A DNA stretch of 64,000 bases, taken from NCBI GenBank assembly GCA_013397435.1, contig VZRG01000273.1, forward strand, positions 1-64,000, in the 5' to 3' direction. Shown here in pieces: positions 33,340 to 44,382 of the stretch. A program made the translations under genes and the position numbers. Position 1 is the first letter of the stretch; each line of letters starts with the position of its first letter. The notes beneath the pieces are model-generated. The model was given only the letters and a program-made list of their open reading frames with translations, was not told where the DNA came from and made no database searches. Source of the DNA: Erythrocercus mccallii. Lineage: Eukaryota > Chordata > Aves > Passeriformes > Dicruridae.

Positions 33340-34410
33340 GTTTATTTCTGGCTGAGCAGTTTCTGGGATCTGTTAATGTTTCCCGGCTGGATTACGGAAA
33401 CTCCGAGTTTCCCCCTTTCCTGAACAGTTCGGTGTTCTTCCCCACTGGTCCCTTGCCGGTGAGGATGACATAATCTGCCGTCGGGCCTGTTCCCTGGCAA
33501 CCATCCCATTTCTTGGCTCTTTCCAGCTGAAAGCCAGTCTGAGTCACCCTGCACATTTCCAGTGTATCAAACAGACATAGGCTCGAGTTAATCTTGTTAG
33601 CACAATGAGGCAGTTTTCAAACATTGCAGCAAATCAAATCATCCCTAAGGACCGGCAGGGAGGAGAGGGCGGAGGGAGGGTGGAGGAGAAAGAGGAGAAG
33701 GCTAACCATCAGAGGTGGGATAAGCACAGAGGGAGCCCAGCTTCTACCTGGACAGCAGGCTCCTCCATCAAGGCACCGCCCGATCCTGCTCTTCCCAGTG
33801 CCACCTCCCTCCCCACCGCATCCATGCCGTGCTCCGTGCGGAGGCAGCAATGGGCAGCGGCAGTGAGAGAGCTCATCTATCTGCGAGGAAAGAAGCAGCT
33901 TTGATGGTTCCCCAGTGGATGTAATTGCGCTCATTACTGCCCATTTACATTTCATCACTCGATTATCGCAAATGCCTCATTACTGTTGATAAGGGTTTGC
34001 TGTTGAACTACTTGCTAACTATTCATTCCTGAGCTTCGCTGTCATCAGGCAGACCCGTGTGAGACGGGAGAGGACTGGCGGAGAGGGGGGAGCATTGAGA
34101 AGACATGAGGAGGGGGAGGAGAGACAGGAGGTGAGAAAGGTCTTCTATCAGATTTGATTAAAGGCTGTGATTTAAATCGATATTTAATAAAGTGGCTGCT
34201 GCCACATAACGCGTGCAATTCCCCATGCAGGCAGAATCATGAATCCGAGGGCCTTGCTGCCTGCTACATAACTCAATTGGGTTTTGTGCACTGGTCTGGC
34301 ACCTGTGTCCCTGAGCACAGCGCCTCCGAGGTAATGGGTTTATGAGCCGATGAACAGAGCTGATAGGTTCTAAATGGATTAACTAGGTGTCTGCAGCCTA
34401 GTGATGAATA
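33340..34410. promoter_or_regulatory. CpG-retaining candidate regulatory block
   Basis: This is the clearest departure from background outside repeats. CpGs recur throughout: TTCCCGGCTGGATTACGG, CTTGCCGGTGAGG, CTGCCGTCGGGCC, CACCGCCCGATCC, CCGCATCCATGCCGTGCTCC, ACGGGAGAGGACTGGCGG, CATAACGCGTGC, AGCGCCTCCGAGG. Homeodomain-type and octamer-like words are interspersed: GTAATTGCGCTCATTACTGC, CTCGATTATCGCAAATGCC, TTTGATTAAAGG, TTTAAATCGATATTTAATAA, ATGGATTAACTAGG. Purine tracts flank the centre (about 33650-33710 and 34075-34140). The 113-codon minus-strand frame at 33617-33958 and the two overlapping plus-strand frames follow from GC content and show no domain. It could be a developmental enhancer, or the promoter of an unannotated noncoding RNA. 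Both readings are inference. Confidence 0.42.
33658..33680 (+). other. Putative G-quadruplex motif, plus strand
   Basis: Four GGG runs at 33658-33660, 33667-33669, 33674-33676 and 33678-33680 are separated by loops of 6, 4 and 1 bases, fitting G3+N1-7. It lies inside the CpG-retaining block, a typical place for such motifs. Folding is inferred. Confidence 0.65.
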
Positions 34411-34417
34411 CATCAGG

Positions 34418-34470
34418 AAAAAAAAAAAAAAAAGAAAGGAGAGATAGAGAGAGAAAGGAAAAACGAAAAA
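34418..34470. repeat. A run followed by purine tract
   Basis: Sixteen A at 34418-34433, then GAAAGGAGAGATAGAGAGAG and more A/G-rich sequence to about 34470. There is no upstream gene-like sequence to suggest a processed pseudogene tail. Confidence 0.7.
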
Positions 34471-37400
34471 AAATTGTCTGCATAAGCAGAGAGTGATAGA
34501 ATGTGTTGACAGACGCTGTGGCTGTCACGAACCCCACAGGGTGAAACACTGCTCAGCCCCTGTCAGTCAAGTGCTCTCTGAATAGCGGGTGAAGACAGTA
34601 GGCAGCAAGGCTTCACAAGCCTGCAGGTGACAGGTACCATCACCCGGCTGCTACTCCAACAACTGCTGCAAAAGGCTAAAATGGAGCATGACTCATCTCA
34701 CAGCTATGGCCGGTCTGGGAATTCCTCAAAGGCACTGCAGGTTTGTTGCTTTGGCTGGTGGGCTTGCCTTCCACTATGGCTCAAGCACATGCTCCAGCCA
34801 ACCTGATGTGTACTGATGTCCTGGGAGTGGGTTATTGTTGCTATTGTTGTGGTCTTGCCGCGGTTCCTCCAGTAGGGTTGGGTTTCTGCAGTGCTGAGCC
34901 CTGCACACAGACACTCACTGTAAGGCACTTCCTGCCCCAAGTGTTTCTTAAGTCAAGGGCCATGGAAGAAGTATTATTGTATTCCTGGACGGGAGATAGC
35001 AACTGACAGATTAAATAATTTGCCCAAGACTCCATAGAACTGGAAATTGAAGCCAAATCTCTTAAACTCAGGCCTAATGCCTTAAGTGTAGAGTCATCCT
35101 TCCTCCCGTGGACAGGGCCATGGAGTCTCACAGTCCATGACAGATCTACAGAATATGTTGTAAGTGGAAAATAAAATCAGATAGACCTTAATGATGACCT
35201 CTGTTTACTACCATTAAGCTACCAACGGTACGGTGCTAGGTTAGAGGATTTCGTGGGTTTAAGACTTTTCTACCAACCCTTGCATTGGCTAAGAAGATAC
35301 ATGTGTTGTAAGTTCCATAATCCGCCACAGCACTGAAAAAAAAAAAGGCCACGTTATTATATGCAGACATTACACAGATAAATGAACCAGTGTCTGTATC
35401 TGCTGTCACAGTTACACAGGAGTTAACCAAACTGGTCTGAAGTAGGCAGCTGTTTTTCCGAATATGTTGTCTTTTTACTAAACATTGAAAACTGAATACT
35501 TTTATTTGAAAAATACTTCCACTGTGCTCATGAGAGTTATATTTTGGATTTTTATCCCACCATTGTTCTTGCTGTCTGATTCTCCCCAAACAGATTACAT
35601 TGCATATAATTTTCATCTCTTGCTAAGCTGCTGCAATGAATTATGGAATCCACTGGTTTCCCATGGGAAATGAAGTCAGAAATATCAGTACCCCAGATAT
35701 TTCAAAATTGAAATCTTTAGTTAAAAGGAAAAAAAAAGTAAAAAAGGAATCTTTTGCAAGAAATAGCCATTTTTCCCTTTTTTCTTTGTGAAAAATGTAG
35801 TAATTTTTAGCTTTAAATATGTTTAGCATAAAACAGGGTAGACATAGCAGATAGCTGCTTACTATGTTGTTGCACATAAACCACAATTTAAAACCACTGT
35901 CTGATCATGTTAAGCCATGATTTCAAGAGTCTACTCAGCCAGGGTGCATCCAAGAGAGTGAATTCTCTAAAGGTATTGCTCTGCACCCACATTTACTGGT
36001 TGCTTTTTAAATTCTTGTCCCAATTTTTAGTAAGTCTTTTTCTGAAAGGAAAAAAAAATGGAATGAGTTCCTTTTTTTTTTTCCTACAAAACTACTTCTA
36101 CAACAAAGTCCTATGCAATTAGAGTGGCTTGAATCATTCACTATTATTCAGACCATCTGGGTTAACTATATAATGCCATAGCAGACTCCATTCAAAAGTA
36201 TTATGAGAAGAAGCAAGTTTTTCTATAAGGATGCATTTTGGAAAAGAAAAAGAAAGTTATGGACATGGAGACAAATACATCCATCAGCAAATGATAGGTA
36301 ACAGCTGGTTCTGTGTAAGATAATGCAAAAAACCTCCAATCATAATGCTTGTCTGACTCACTGAATTTGTAAGAGTTTACCTTCTAATTTTAAGTTCACT
36401 GTGTATAATCCAGCCAGATCTCAGCCACACAGATATCTAAAGACTGGATACAATAGTTCCTTCTGAGTTCTGAAGTCTCTGATGTCTGTGACAATTAAAG
36501 ATACAGTAAATGCCATGATTATACATATATAAGTCTACATTAAATGAACAGCCATTGTTAAGAAACAAAGTGCATCTTATTATGTCTATATGTCTTAAGA
36601 GTTTCTTCCTGTTGATTAGTTTGGTGTTAGAAAAACAGATTAGATTACAGAATTTGTCCCCTGAAATTTAAGAGGAAAAAAGTGAACCAACCACTGCAAG
36701 CAAGAGTGTGACCCACCAAAAGGAAAAAGTACTCTAATCTGAAAATATCAGTGTGACAGACATCAAATGCACTATTGGTTGACTCACGACAGAGGAATGT
36801 GTTGTGGCATGACATGAATATTGATAAATTTTAAATGAAATTTTCAATTCCGGTCAAGCTCTGCTCATTTTGCTCAAAATTTTACTGTTCAATTGCTAAT
36901 GTACTGCCTCTTACCAATGAACACTTCTGCTTAGTACTTGTCCAATTGAGTTGTGACTTAATTTCACAGCTAGATCACTTGTTCCAGCCTTAAAAATGTG
37001 AATGTTGCCAACATTCCTACCATCAATTCCTCCATTGTATATAGAGTTAGAAAAAATGTATGCATTCAGGTCTCAGTGTACTCAGCACAGAATAAGAAGA
37101 AAGAAAATACAGCTACCTCTATTTGGCTGATCAGGAAATATCAAAATAAAATGTTACAGGGGAACAAATCATCTATCAGTATCATTCTAATTCCCTGTGC
37201 AATTTGGAAAATGTACAAACCTTATTTTTAATATTTTCATGTCAGAGTGATTCCTTTTATTAAAAATATCGATTAAATATTCCTGTCCTGTCCCCTGACC
37301 TCTCCCCCACTGTCTTCCCTTCAGAATAAAAAGACGGTGATGGAGGAAGAGTAGTTGCCTCCTGGCATTAAAACATGGACTCTGTGCATCCATCTGTTCA

Positions 37401-38820
37401 ATGGAAATCACAGACCCTAGAGTCACACAAAATGGTGACTCAGAATCAGAGGAAGATGACCTTGGGAAGCTCTCTGTCAAGACAGTTCTGACACTTTTGT
37501 TGTCGCTTGTGATCCTTGATGATTCTTTGTCTTGCCTTCTGAAGGATTTTAATTTTTTTGTCCTCTTGAAAACTGAGATCAGTCAGAAATATTTCCTTCT
37601 AGGAGGTAACATGTTGTAGGGAGTCCTTTGATTGTGTTTAGTAAAGGCTCTCCTCCTGGTTGCTGCTCTATGGTTGTCCCTCTGTGGAAAAGGTTTTTGG
37701 CCACCCTACAACCATGATCACTCCAGCTCGGCCCTACAAAGTCCTCTCAGATGCTTTATCCAGCATTCACATCCTCTTGCTCATCCATTGCTGCACGAAA
37801 CATTAATGTCTTGTCCTTTCTTGTCTAACCCCACAAAATATTAAGGATACATGTATGTGAGTATGTTTGTGATCTGAGGAGTGGTCCATGAGCAGCTCCT
37901 TCTGTTGTGGAATTTTGCACCACTGAGATACGCAAAATTGCCTCTCAAACAGGTTAGGGTGCTGAGCACTCACAAGTTGTACCTCTGGAATAACACTGTG
38001 GATGTTCAGCTTGCCTGGGTCTTGGCCACAGGGGGCATAACACAGGAAGGATTTGGTCATACCTCATCCAAGAAATATTTTGCAGATGCAGCTCAATGAA
38101 GGCATCTGGATCAAGAAAGATAATTAAACCAGGACAGAAACAAACTTCTTTCATAACCTAAAGAGAATTTGACCAATTGAGTCCCTTTGTTTGTATCAGC
38201 TAAACATTCGTGCATGGAAATCTGATGGTTAGAATAAATATTTGGTGCCTACTTGGTAATATTCATGAAATGTATTTACATGTTTAGATTTTTCCAAATC
38301 TGCATACCTAAACTTTAAGCATATGTGCAATCAGCTTCAAGTTTTCCAAACAAAAAAAGACCTAGAAAGGGAGGAAAAATAGCATCTGCTCCTTAGCTAA
38401 TCAAACCACCCAGGGAGATTGTCAATAAACAGTGCAAGGACCGGGTCCTCCTGTCACTCGTTTCCTACGTGTCATATTCCTTAGTGGCAGTTAACTGAAA
38501 GCAGATCATTGAAGATTGCTCACAAGGGGTTGCTGCTTTTTGGAGTTTTTTATCTAAGGGCCAAAACGTGGTTGAGTGGAAAGCACTGGAAAAACGCTGA
38601 GGTGAGGAGAATAAAGTGTGAGAAGCAGCTTCCTGATCATCAAAGTGAGAAGAGGGTAAAGAGTTGCTCCAGGTGAGAGCAGAGTCCTCTCCTGTCACTG
38701 GAGAGACCGTGGTGGGGGTAGAGAAGCTGGAAATGAAGGAATGAAGTTAAGAATGGGAATCAGAGGGTGAGAGTATTTTACTTTGTTTGCCTTTGTTCCT
38801 CACCTTTCAACTCTTTTTTA
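34471..38820. other. Unique noncoding sequence, nothing recognised
   Basis: About 4.3 kb. ATCGAT recurs at 37269-37274 (ATATCGATTAAATATT). Frames of up to 126 codons (35236-35616, minus) lack domains and run across a short A tract at about 35336-35346. No transposon recognised. Confidence 0.5.
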
Positions 38821-38828
38821 GCTGGCAA

Positions 38829-38938
38829 TAAAAAATAAATAAAATAACTTATGAATTTATTTTTTAATGAAAAGAAAACTTTTTTACCAAATCAAGTCTG
38901 TTTTACCCACGAACATTGATAATTTTATTGATAATTTT
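38829..38938. repeat. AT hairpin plus 12-bp tandem duplication
   Basis: 38829-38840 (TAAAAAATAAAT) and 38855-38866 (ATTTATTTTTTA) are a perfect 12-bp inverted repeat around a 14-bp loop. Just downstream ATTGATAATTTT occurs twice head to tail (38915-38926 and 38927-38938). Such low-complexity AT structures can be chance in this composition. Confidence 0.7.
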
Positions 38939-39633
38939 TGGTAAGCTTTTCCATCTTAATTTTTCCCCCATCCTCCTGAGGGGGAGAAGAGGGAAAGGAC
39001 TGCATGGCCAAGGCTGACCTTCCACATAAGGCAAGTCATGATAGCAATACATAAGAGAATTTTCTTGACAAAAACAATTATGACATTTTTGATTATCAGG
39101 TGGCAGTCTATGACTATATGATATAGTTTACAGTAAACAACTGGAACAAATCATCCAATGTGTGTTCTGAAGAAAATGCCAGCTCTTCCTGGCATGCCTA
39201 ATAGTCCCTTAAAAAGAGTTACCGGCCATCTTATTTAATAAGTTCTTGTGCATGTTGAAAAAGAAAAGGTGATTTTTATCTGTGCTGTTAGAGCAACATT
39301 TTGAGTGGATGGAAAGCTGATACCTTGAATTGAAAATATTATAGTATACAATTTGCTTGATGTAACATGCTGCTTAGAACTGTATCCTATATGGGATAAG
39401 ATAGAATAAGAAACATGCCAATATAGGGAAAGGTGAGGAAAAAGAGTGACAGCTGTTTTATCCATTACCATTTCATACTCAGGACAGCCACTTTTGGGTT
39501 TTTTTTTTGAGGGGAGGTTTTTTGTTTGTTTTTGGGGATTTTTTGGTCCTTTTTCCCCCGCCTTTATTTTTATTGAAGATAAGGCTCTCTCATGGTTTTA
39601 TACAATGTATAACATAGAACCCTTGTCAGCTTG
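38939..39633. other. Unique noncoding sequence
   Basis: Nothing recognised apart from a T/G-rich stretch at about 39497-39570. Confidence 0.5.
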
Positions 39634-39711
39634 TATGTTATGTTATGTTATGTTATGTTATGTTATGTTATGTTATGTTATGTTATGTTTGTTATGTTAT
39701 GTTATGTTATG
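39634..39711. repeat. TATGT pentanucleotide tandem array
   Basis: Eleven perfect TATGT units (39634-39688), one broken 4-base unit TTGT (39689-39692), then three more perfect units and a partial one. The plus-strand frame over 39446-39910 reads it as a Met-Leu-Cys-Tyr-Val repeat, which is a repeat artefact and not a protein. The single interruption splits the array into two pure blocks. Confidence 0.95.
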
Positions 39712-40840
39712 CTATTTTTCCCTTGACTGGGCAACATGTGGTAGAGATGCTGTTACATTAAAACTGGAAAGATTCAGCATAAGCAGGATGGAAAGTGGCT
39801 GGGGTACGAGTAATGGGTATTTTCCCAGTATAATTGTCGCAGGATCTCCCAGTCAGAAGAAAACCCGTGCCAAAAAGGAAATGGTGGCAGAAAGTGCCAA
39901 AACCTGCTGACTATAGAGGTAAAGTGTTGCTTTCATTTCTTGTACCCACCTTATGTGCTGCCAAATCTGTGGCAACAGCTCTGTGTAGTACCACTCTACA
40001 GCAGTACCACTGTGCCTTTGTAATCCCTTTTCCATCAGATCAGGATGTGCCATGCTATGCTTTTTGACTTGTGGGCTGCAATGGGGAGCTTGTACCTAAA
40101 GAAGGTATTTTGGTGTCAAAGTACCAGGTCACTCCTGAGCTGCAATATGCTGTAAAACACCGAGGAGGTTGCTGTAAGGTTACCCCACACCCTCACCCTG
40201 ATTGTAAGCCAAGCTTAAAGCAGTAGCCAAGATGTATAGAGAAATTACTTCAGATTTATTTACAGGGACTCATTTGTGTTGAACTAGCAGTTTTCTATTG
40301 TGTCAGCAACTCTCTATTGCATTTATTTGTTACTGTGACATTAGGCAAGAGTACAATCCTATTAAACCTGTACATTACATTTCATAGAATTGTAAGCCTT
40401 TTTGATTTCACAGAATGAGAAGAAATATGAATTCTTACTGCTGAAAATTCCTGATACAGCAGTCAAAACTAAAAATACTGTCACTCTCAGAGTAGGAGCT
40501 TGGTGGGGTTTTTTTTAAACCTGTGTATTTTTTAATAATTTAACACCTAAAATAAAATTTACTGGGTTTTATCATTCATCAGGATGATAAGGAAGATACT
40601 TAGACTTCTACCAGTGAAGAACTGAGAGGAAAGTTATCACTTTGGTGTTTTCAGCTGACATCTTGTCTAGCAAGGAATTTCTTTGTTTTGAGTTTATCCT
40701 CTGTTTTGCAGGTGATGCCTTAAGTTTTAGCTTTCATATTTTCCAGATTCTGTACTGTTCAGTGTGTGACTCTGAACTCCATATAAAGTGTTAGCAAGTT
40801 CTCCTCACAGTTTAGTTAGACAAAGCAATCTTTTTCCAGC
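39712..40840. other. Unique noncoding sequence
   Basis: No gene recognised. Sequence just left of the following LTR (about 40740-40840) may contain part of its 5' end, but I could not fix a boundary. Confidence 0.45.
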
Positions 40841-41158
40841 CTGAGAAGCAAGGACACCACTGCAGCTTCAGGCCCAAAAAGTATAAACAACAGCAAATGG
40901 AGGAGAGCAATCTGGGAGGATGAGACTACCTAACCTGAAGCTGTAATTGGACAATTAACCCCAATATGTAAATGGACCAAAACTTATAAAAGTGTGAAAA
41001 CTCGTGACTCACGGTCCATCTAGGGTCCATCTTGGGTATAGCCATGGCCAGGCTCTTGGACAGCCCAAGGTGTATCCTGTGAAAGCCTTTTAATAAATAC
41101 CTACTTTATTCCATTAACTGTCTAGCCTCTGTCCCAGGTAGCCTCTTTAGGCATCACA
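40841..41158 (+). mobile_element. ERVL-like LTR (solo or fragment), plus strand
   Basis: The segment carries ordered LTR signals: a TATA box TATAAAAG at 40985-40992, a polyadenylation signal AATAAA at 41092-41097 about 100 bp later, and a U5-like end TCTTTAGGCATCACA stopping in CA at 41158. The body (GGCCCAAAAAGTATAAACAAC, GTAATTGGACAATTAACCCC, GGTCCATCTTGGGTATAGCC) matches an LTR type I recall as common in songbird genomes and usually classed with ERVL. The 5' limit is uncertain: a TG lies at 40842, but no target duplication matching the right flank (AGTAGAC) is visible, so the copy may be truncated or its flank altered. No internal retroviral genes adjoin it. Confidence 0.78.
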
Positions 41159-42371
41159 AGTAGACAACTGATGCAAGGTTTTAAAATTGATCTGTTAAAA
41201 ACCCAAGATTAAAATGGCAATTCCTCCTAAGCCCACACTATGTCAGACTCTCTCAGCATTTAGATGGCGACAGAAAGATGATGGCCCTGAAATTTCTTCA
41301 CACGTTCTCAGGGCCAGCTGAGGGGCTCGCTCTCACTGATCCTTCAAAAACCCTCAGCAGAGACATTCTTCAGAACACCCTCAGGTAGCAAAAAGCACTC
41401 TATTGAATCATTGTTCAGGAACACTTTGGTTTTCTTTAGGGACAGGGAACATTTTGAACCAGTAGTGTAGACCCTTTGAAAATCCCATGCGAGTGAATGA
41501 CTGCAGAGCACAAACTTGCTTTCTTTACTTTTTGTGATTGCCTTGGGCATAGGAAACAGATCATGATTGGAAAAAGAGTGTTTGGTGAGACAGGCATTTA
41601 GTCTTGTCCTCAGAATATAAGTGGAAGAAAAATAAGATTTCTGCAAATCCCTACCTAAAAGGGAGAGAATGGGGAACCAGCTTTGAAAATCTTTTACCAC
41701 TGTGGTAAGGGTGCATGAGATCACAGCCTATAAATGCAGCTTTTTTTCTCCTAACACTAGTTTAATTAATATGATGGATTCATTGGAAATTATAAAGAAA
41801 TGAGAACTTGACTTCTGCTCAAGACAAAAATTTGTGGTACTGTTTCAGACCCTGGATGAGAACCCAGCAAATTTTAGTTAATTTCTTGTTCATGTCATGC
41901 CTTTGTTGTCGCCTTGTACAAATCCTTGTGTCTCTACATCTGTTCTATCTCCCACAAAAAGGAAATAATACCCCCTCGTCTCTGAGATGTTTTGTAAGGA
42001 CATGTTTGTAAGGCACTTCAATATTTTTGTGATTAATCCCATTGAATTTCTGGGGATGAAAAGTCTATTTGCAAAAGATTACAAGATATGATTACAAGGT
42101 CTGTTCAAATATTAATTTACTAGCTATTTTATTTGCTATGATACAAAATCTGTTGAAAATTTCACCTTGCCAACAACTTCTATACTGTTCATAATACATA
42201 GCAGTGCAAAGTTAAGTTATGACAAATTTTGGCCTTTAAATTGTGTTGTAAAATTCTACTTATGCTTCTCAGTGTGAGATTGTTTACAGCAATATGAATT
42301 TTCTGAGGCAAATTTTCCATGAGACTGCAGAGATTTACACTGCTAGAGATTTGGTCTGTTGTGTCTGTATT
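41159..42371. other. Unique noncoding sequence
   Basis: The 126-codon minus-strand frame at 41344-41724 is the longest open frame nearby, but it shows no domain, signal peptide or family resemblance, and its composition is that of the surrounding DNA. I do not call it a gene. Confidence 0.45.
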
Positions 42372-42406
42372 AAAAATAATTTTACCTGAAGTTAAAATAA
42401 TTTTAA
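42372..42406. repeat. Repeated palindrome AAAATAATTTTA
   Basis: AAAATAATTTTA occurs at 42373-42384 and again at 42394-42405, 21 bp apart. The second copy is inside the near-palindrome TAAAATAATTTTA. Two helical turns of spacing could suit paired binding sites, but chance in AT-rich DNA is possible. Confidence 0.6.
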
Positions 42407-44343
42407 ATGTTGACCGAAAGGCTATTTGTTTTCTGGTAAGGCTGAGCTGAAACATGGCTGAGACAAAATAAAAGACTTTTCTAAGGCAAAGACAGGATTT
42501 TGAATCTCTAAAGCAATCAGGTATCATCAGGTCAGAAGGCAAATTTTTACCAGCTTTGTCCAGGGTGAGTGAAGAAAGAGAAGGCAGGGCTCCCTGCTAG
42601 TATTCCAGAGTTCAGGCTGAGGTTTGAAAGTGCTTCCCATCCCAGTATAATTTCAAAAAGTGAGTGTGTACAGCATGAAATACCTGAAAAATGCCAGTTC
42701 AGCCAAAATCCTGAGTGTTTGATCTCTTTAGTTTCAGTCATCTCAAGATGGAGAAGAAACTTGAAGCTGGGAAAGTACTCAGAGTTTCTACTCAAGTTTG
42801 GAAGGGTAAAATTAATCGTTTGTACTAGATTTTTTTTAGTCCATTATATAAATATCAGGGCATCCCCAATTCCTTGTGCAATAATCCTCTTTTCATGCAC
42901 AGGAATATCGTATCTTCAAGGTGCACATATTTAACAGCAGACACCACTGTAGGTTTCATATTATAAAGAAGTATTTTTCAAACTTCTTTCTGTCATTGAC
43001 TTTATTTTGAGCTTAAGCGTATTTTATATTACAGCATTTTACCACAGGACTCCTGGGTATTAATGCAAGTTACTTTAAACATATGTGTGAATACACACTA
43101 TTGTACTATTGATCTCTGTTGGAAAAAGTAAGGCTATATCACAGCATTCATTACGACATGGAGAGGTCAAGTTCCTTGAATTGTGTTGATGGCAAGGGGG
43201 ATCTGGTGAAAGTTATATCTGACATAAATGTATTCATATTTACAACATGGGAAAAGAAAATCTCAAGTTTATAACCAAAGTTAGAGACCAGATTCAAAGT
43301 CATGTTTGGCTAACCTGTCATCTATCTCTCCCCATCAAAAATGGTGGTTTTTATTTTTGTTTTTAATACTTTGACTCTTAGCTATTTTGAAGGGGTGTGG
43401 GTTGTTTTTGTTTTTTTTTTTAATACTGTAAACTAAATGCTAAACATGATGCACTTTAACAGGAAAAACCACTTGAAAGTCTGTGTTTACTTTTCAAGGA
43501 AAATCTTGTGTTTTCTAAAAAGTTAAATGCATTAACAAATGCTGATGAATAGAGAAATATAATGGAATATTGTAGATTGAGATGGCTGTACTTTAAGTCT
43601 TTTAACATAATAGCCATTGTAACATTGTTTTGAAATGTTTTACAGAATTTTGTAGCTGAGAGAGAAATAATCCAGAGCTCAGGGAAGACAGAAAACATCT
43701 TGTGGTACAACATTGTAGGAAGACAAACAAATATATGTGAATGTTACAAAATTCGGATAACAAGTATTTCATTTCCACTGATTAAAAATTAAAAAGAAGA
43801 AGACTTTGCTAAGATTTATAAAATAAGAAGTGGCCTCTTGGTTTTTTAATACAAAAACATCTGTATAGAAGAAAGGCTAGCATTAAAAAAGTCTCAGAAA
43901 CTTCTGTGTGATCATTAGTAAGTATTGGTCACCAGTAAGAGATCAGGTATTGCTAATATGTTTTTTAGGCAAGAGCACTCAGGATCCAGCAATAATACTC
44001 CAGGGTCACTTTGTGGTGACAGCTGACAAACACCTTCTTTCTTGGTGTCAGTCCCAGTGATGCACTTGGAACATATGCTGGAAGATGAAACAAATACTGT
44101 GTGGACAGCTCAGAAAACTTCCAGTTTGTAATTTATTTTTCAAAATGAATTCAATTTGTTTGTTACATCAAAAAATCACCAAAAAGAATAGCATGAAAGA
44201 CAAAAGAACTGGCCAACAATTGCAATTTGGAAACAGTGTAATTCCCCTGTGTGTTTCTCTGAAAATTGTTCCTTTAAGAGTAACAGTGTCATGTTGGCAG
44301 TCTCTAAGAAATCACTGTTAAGTTTCTGAGACAAATGATTTTA
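42407..44343. other. AT-rich unique noncoding sequence
   Basis: Nothing recognised. T runs occur near 43409-43421. The overlapping frames at 42547-42795 and 42569-42934 are mutual shadows without domains. Confidence 0.5.
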
Positions 44344-44379
44344 ATTGACATAGTTCAAAAGAAAATGAACTATGTCAAT
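44344..44379. repeat. Perfect inverted repeat, 14-bp stem and 8-base loop
   Basis: ATTGACATAGTTCA (44344-44357) and TGAACTATGTCAAT (44366-44379) are exact reverse complements, separated by AAAGAAAA. After one A/A mismatch two further A-T pairs extend the stem (44341-44342 with 44381-44382). A stem of this length is unlikely by chance at a given site, though expected at low frequency in a 64-kb window. The foldback is much shorter than a typical microRNA precursor, and I see no transposon ends or target duplication. It may be a cruciform-forming site, a tiny templated inversion or a transcript hairpin. Confidence 0.9.
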
Positions 44380-44382
44380 AAA

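Noticed and set aside
39446..39910. 154-codon plus-strand frame with a Met-Leu-Cys-Tyr-Val repeat
   Set aside because: It is a translation of the TATGT pentamer array with unrelated ends; no domain or gene context.
41344..41724. 126-codon minus-strand frame as a possible exon
   Set aside because: No family resemblance, no signal peptide and composition like the surrounding noncoding DNA.
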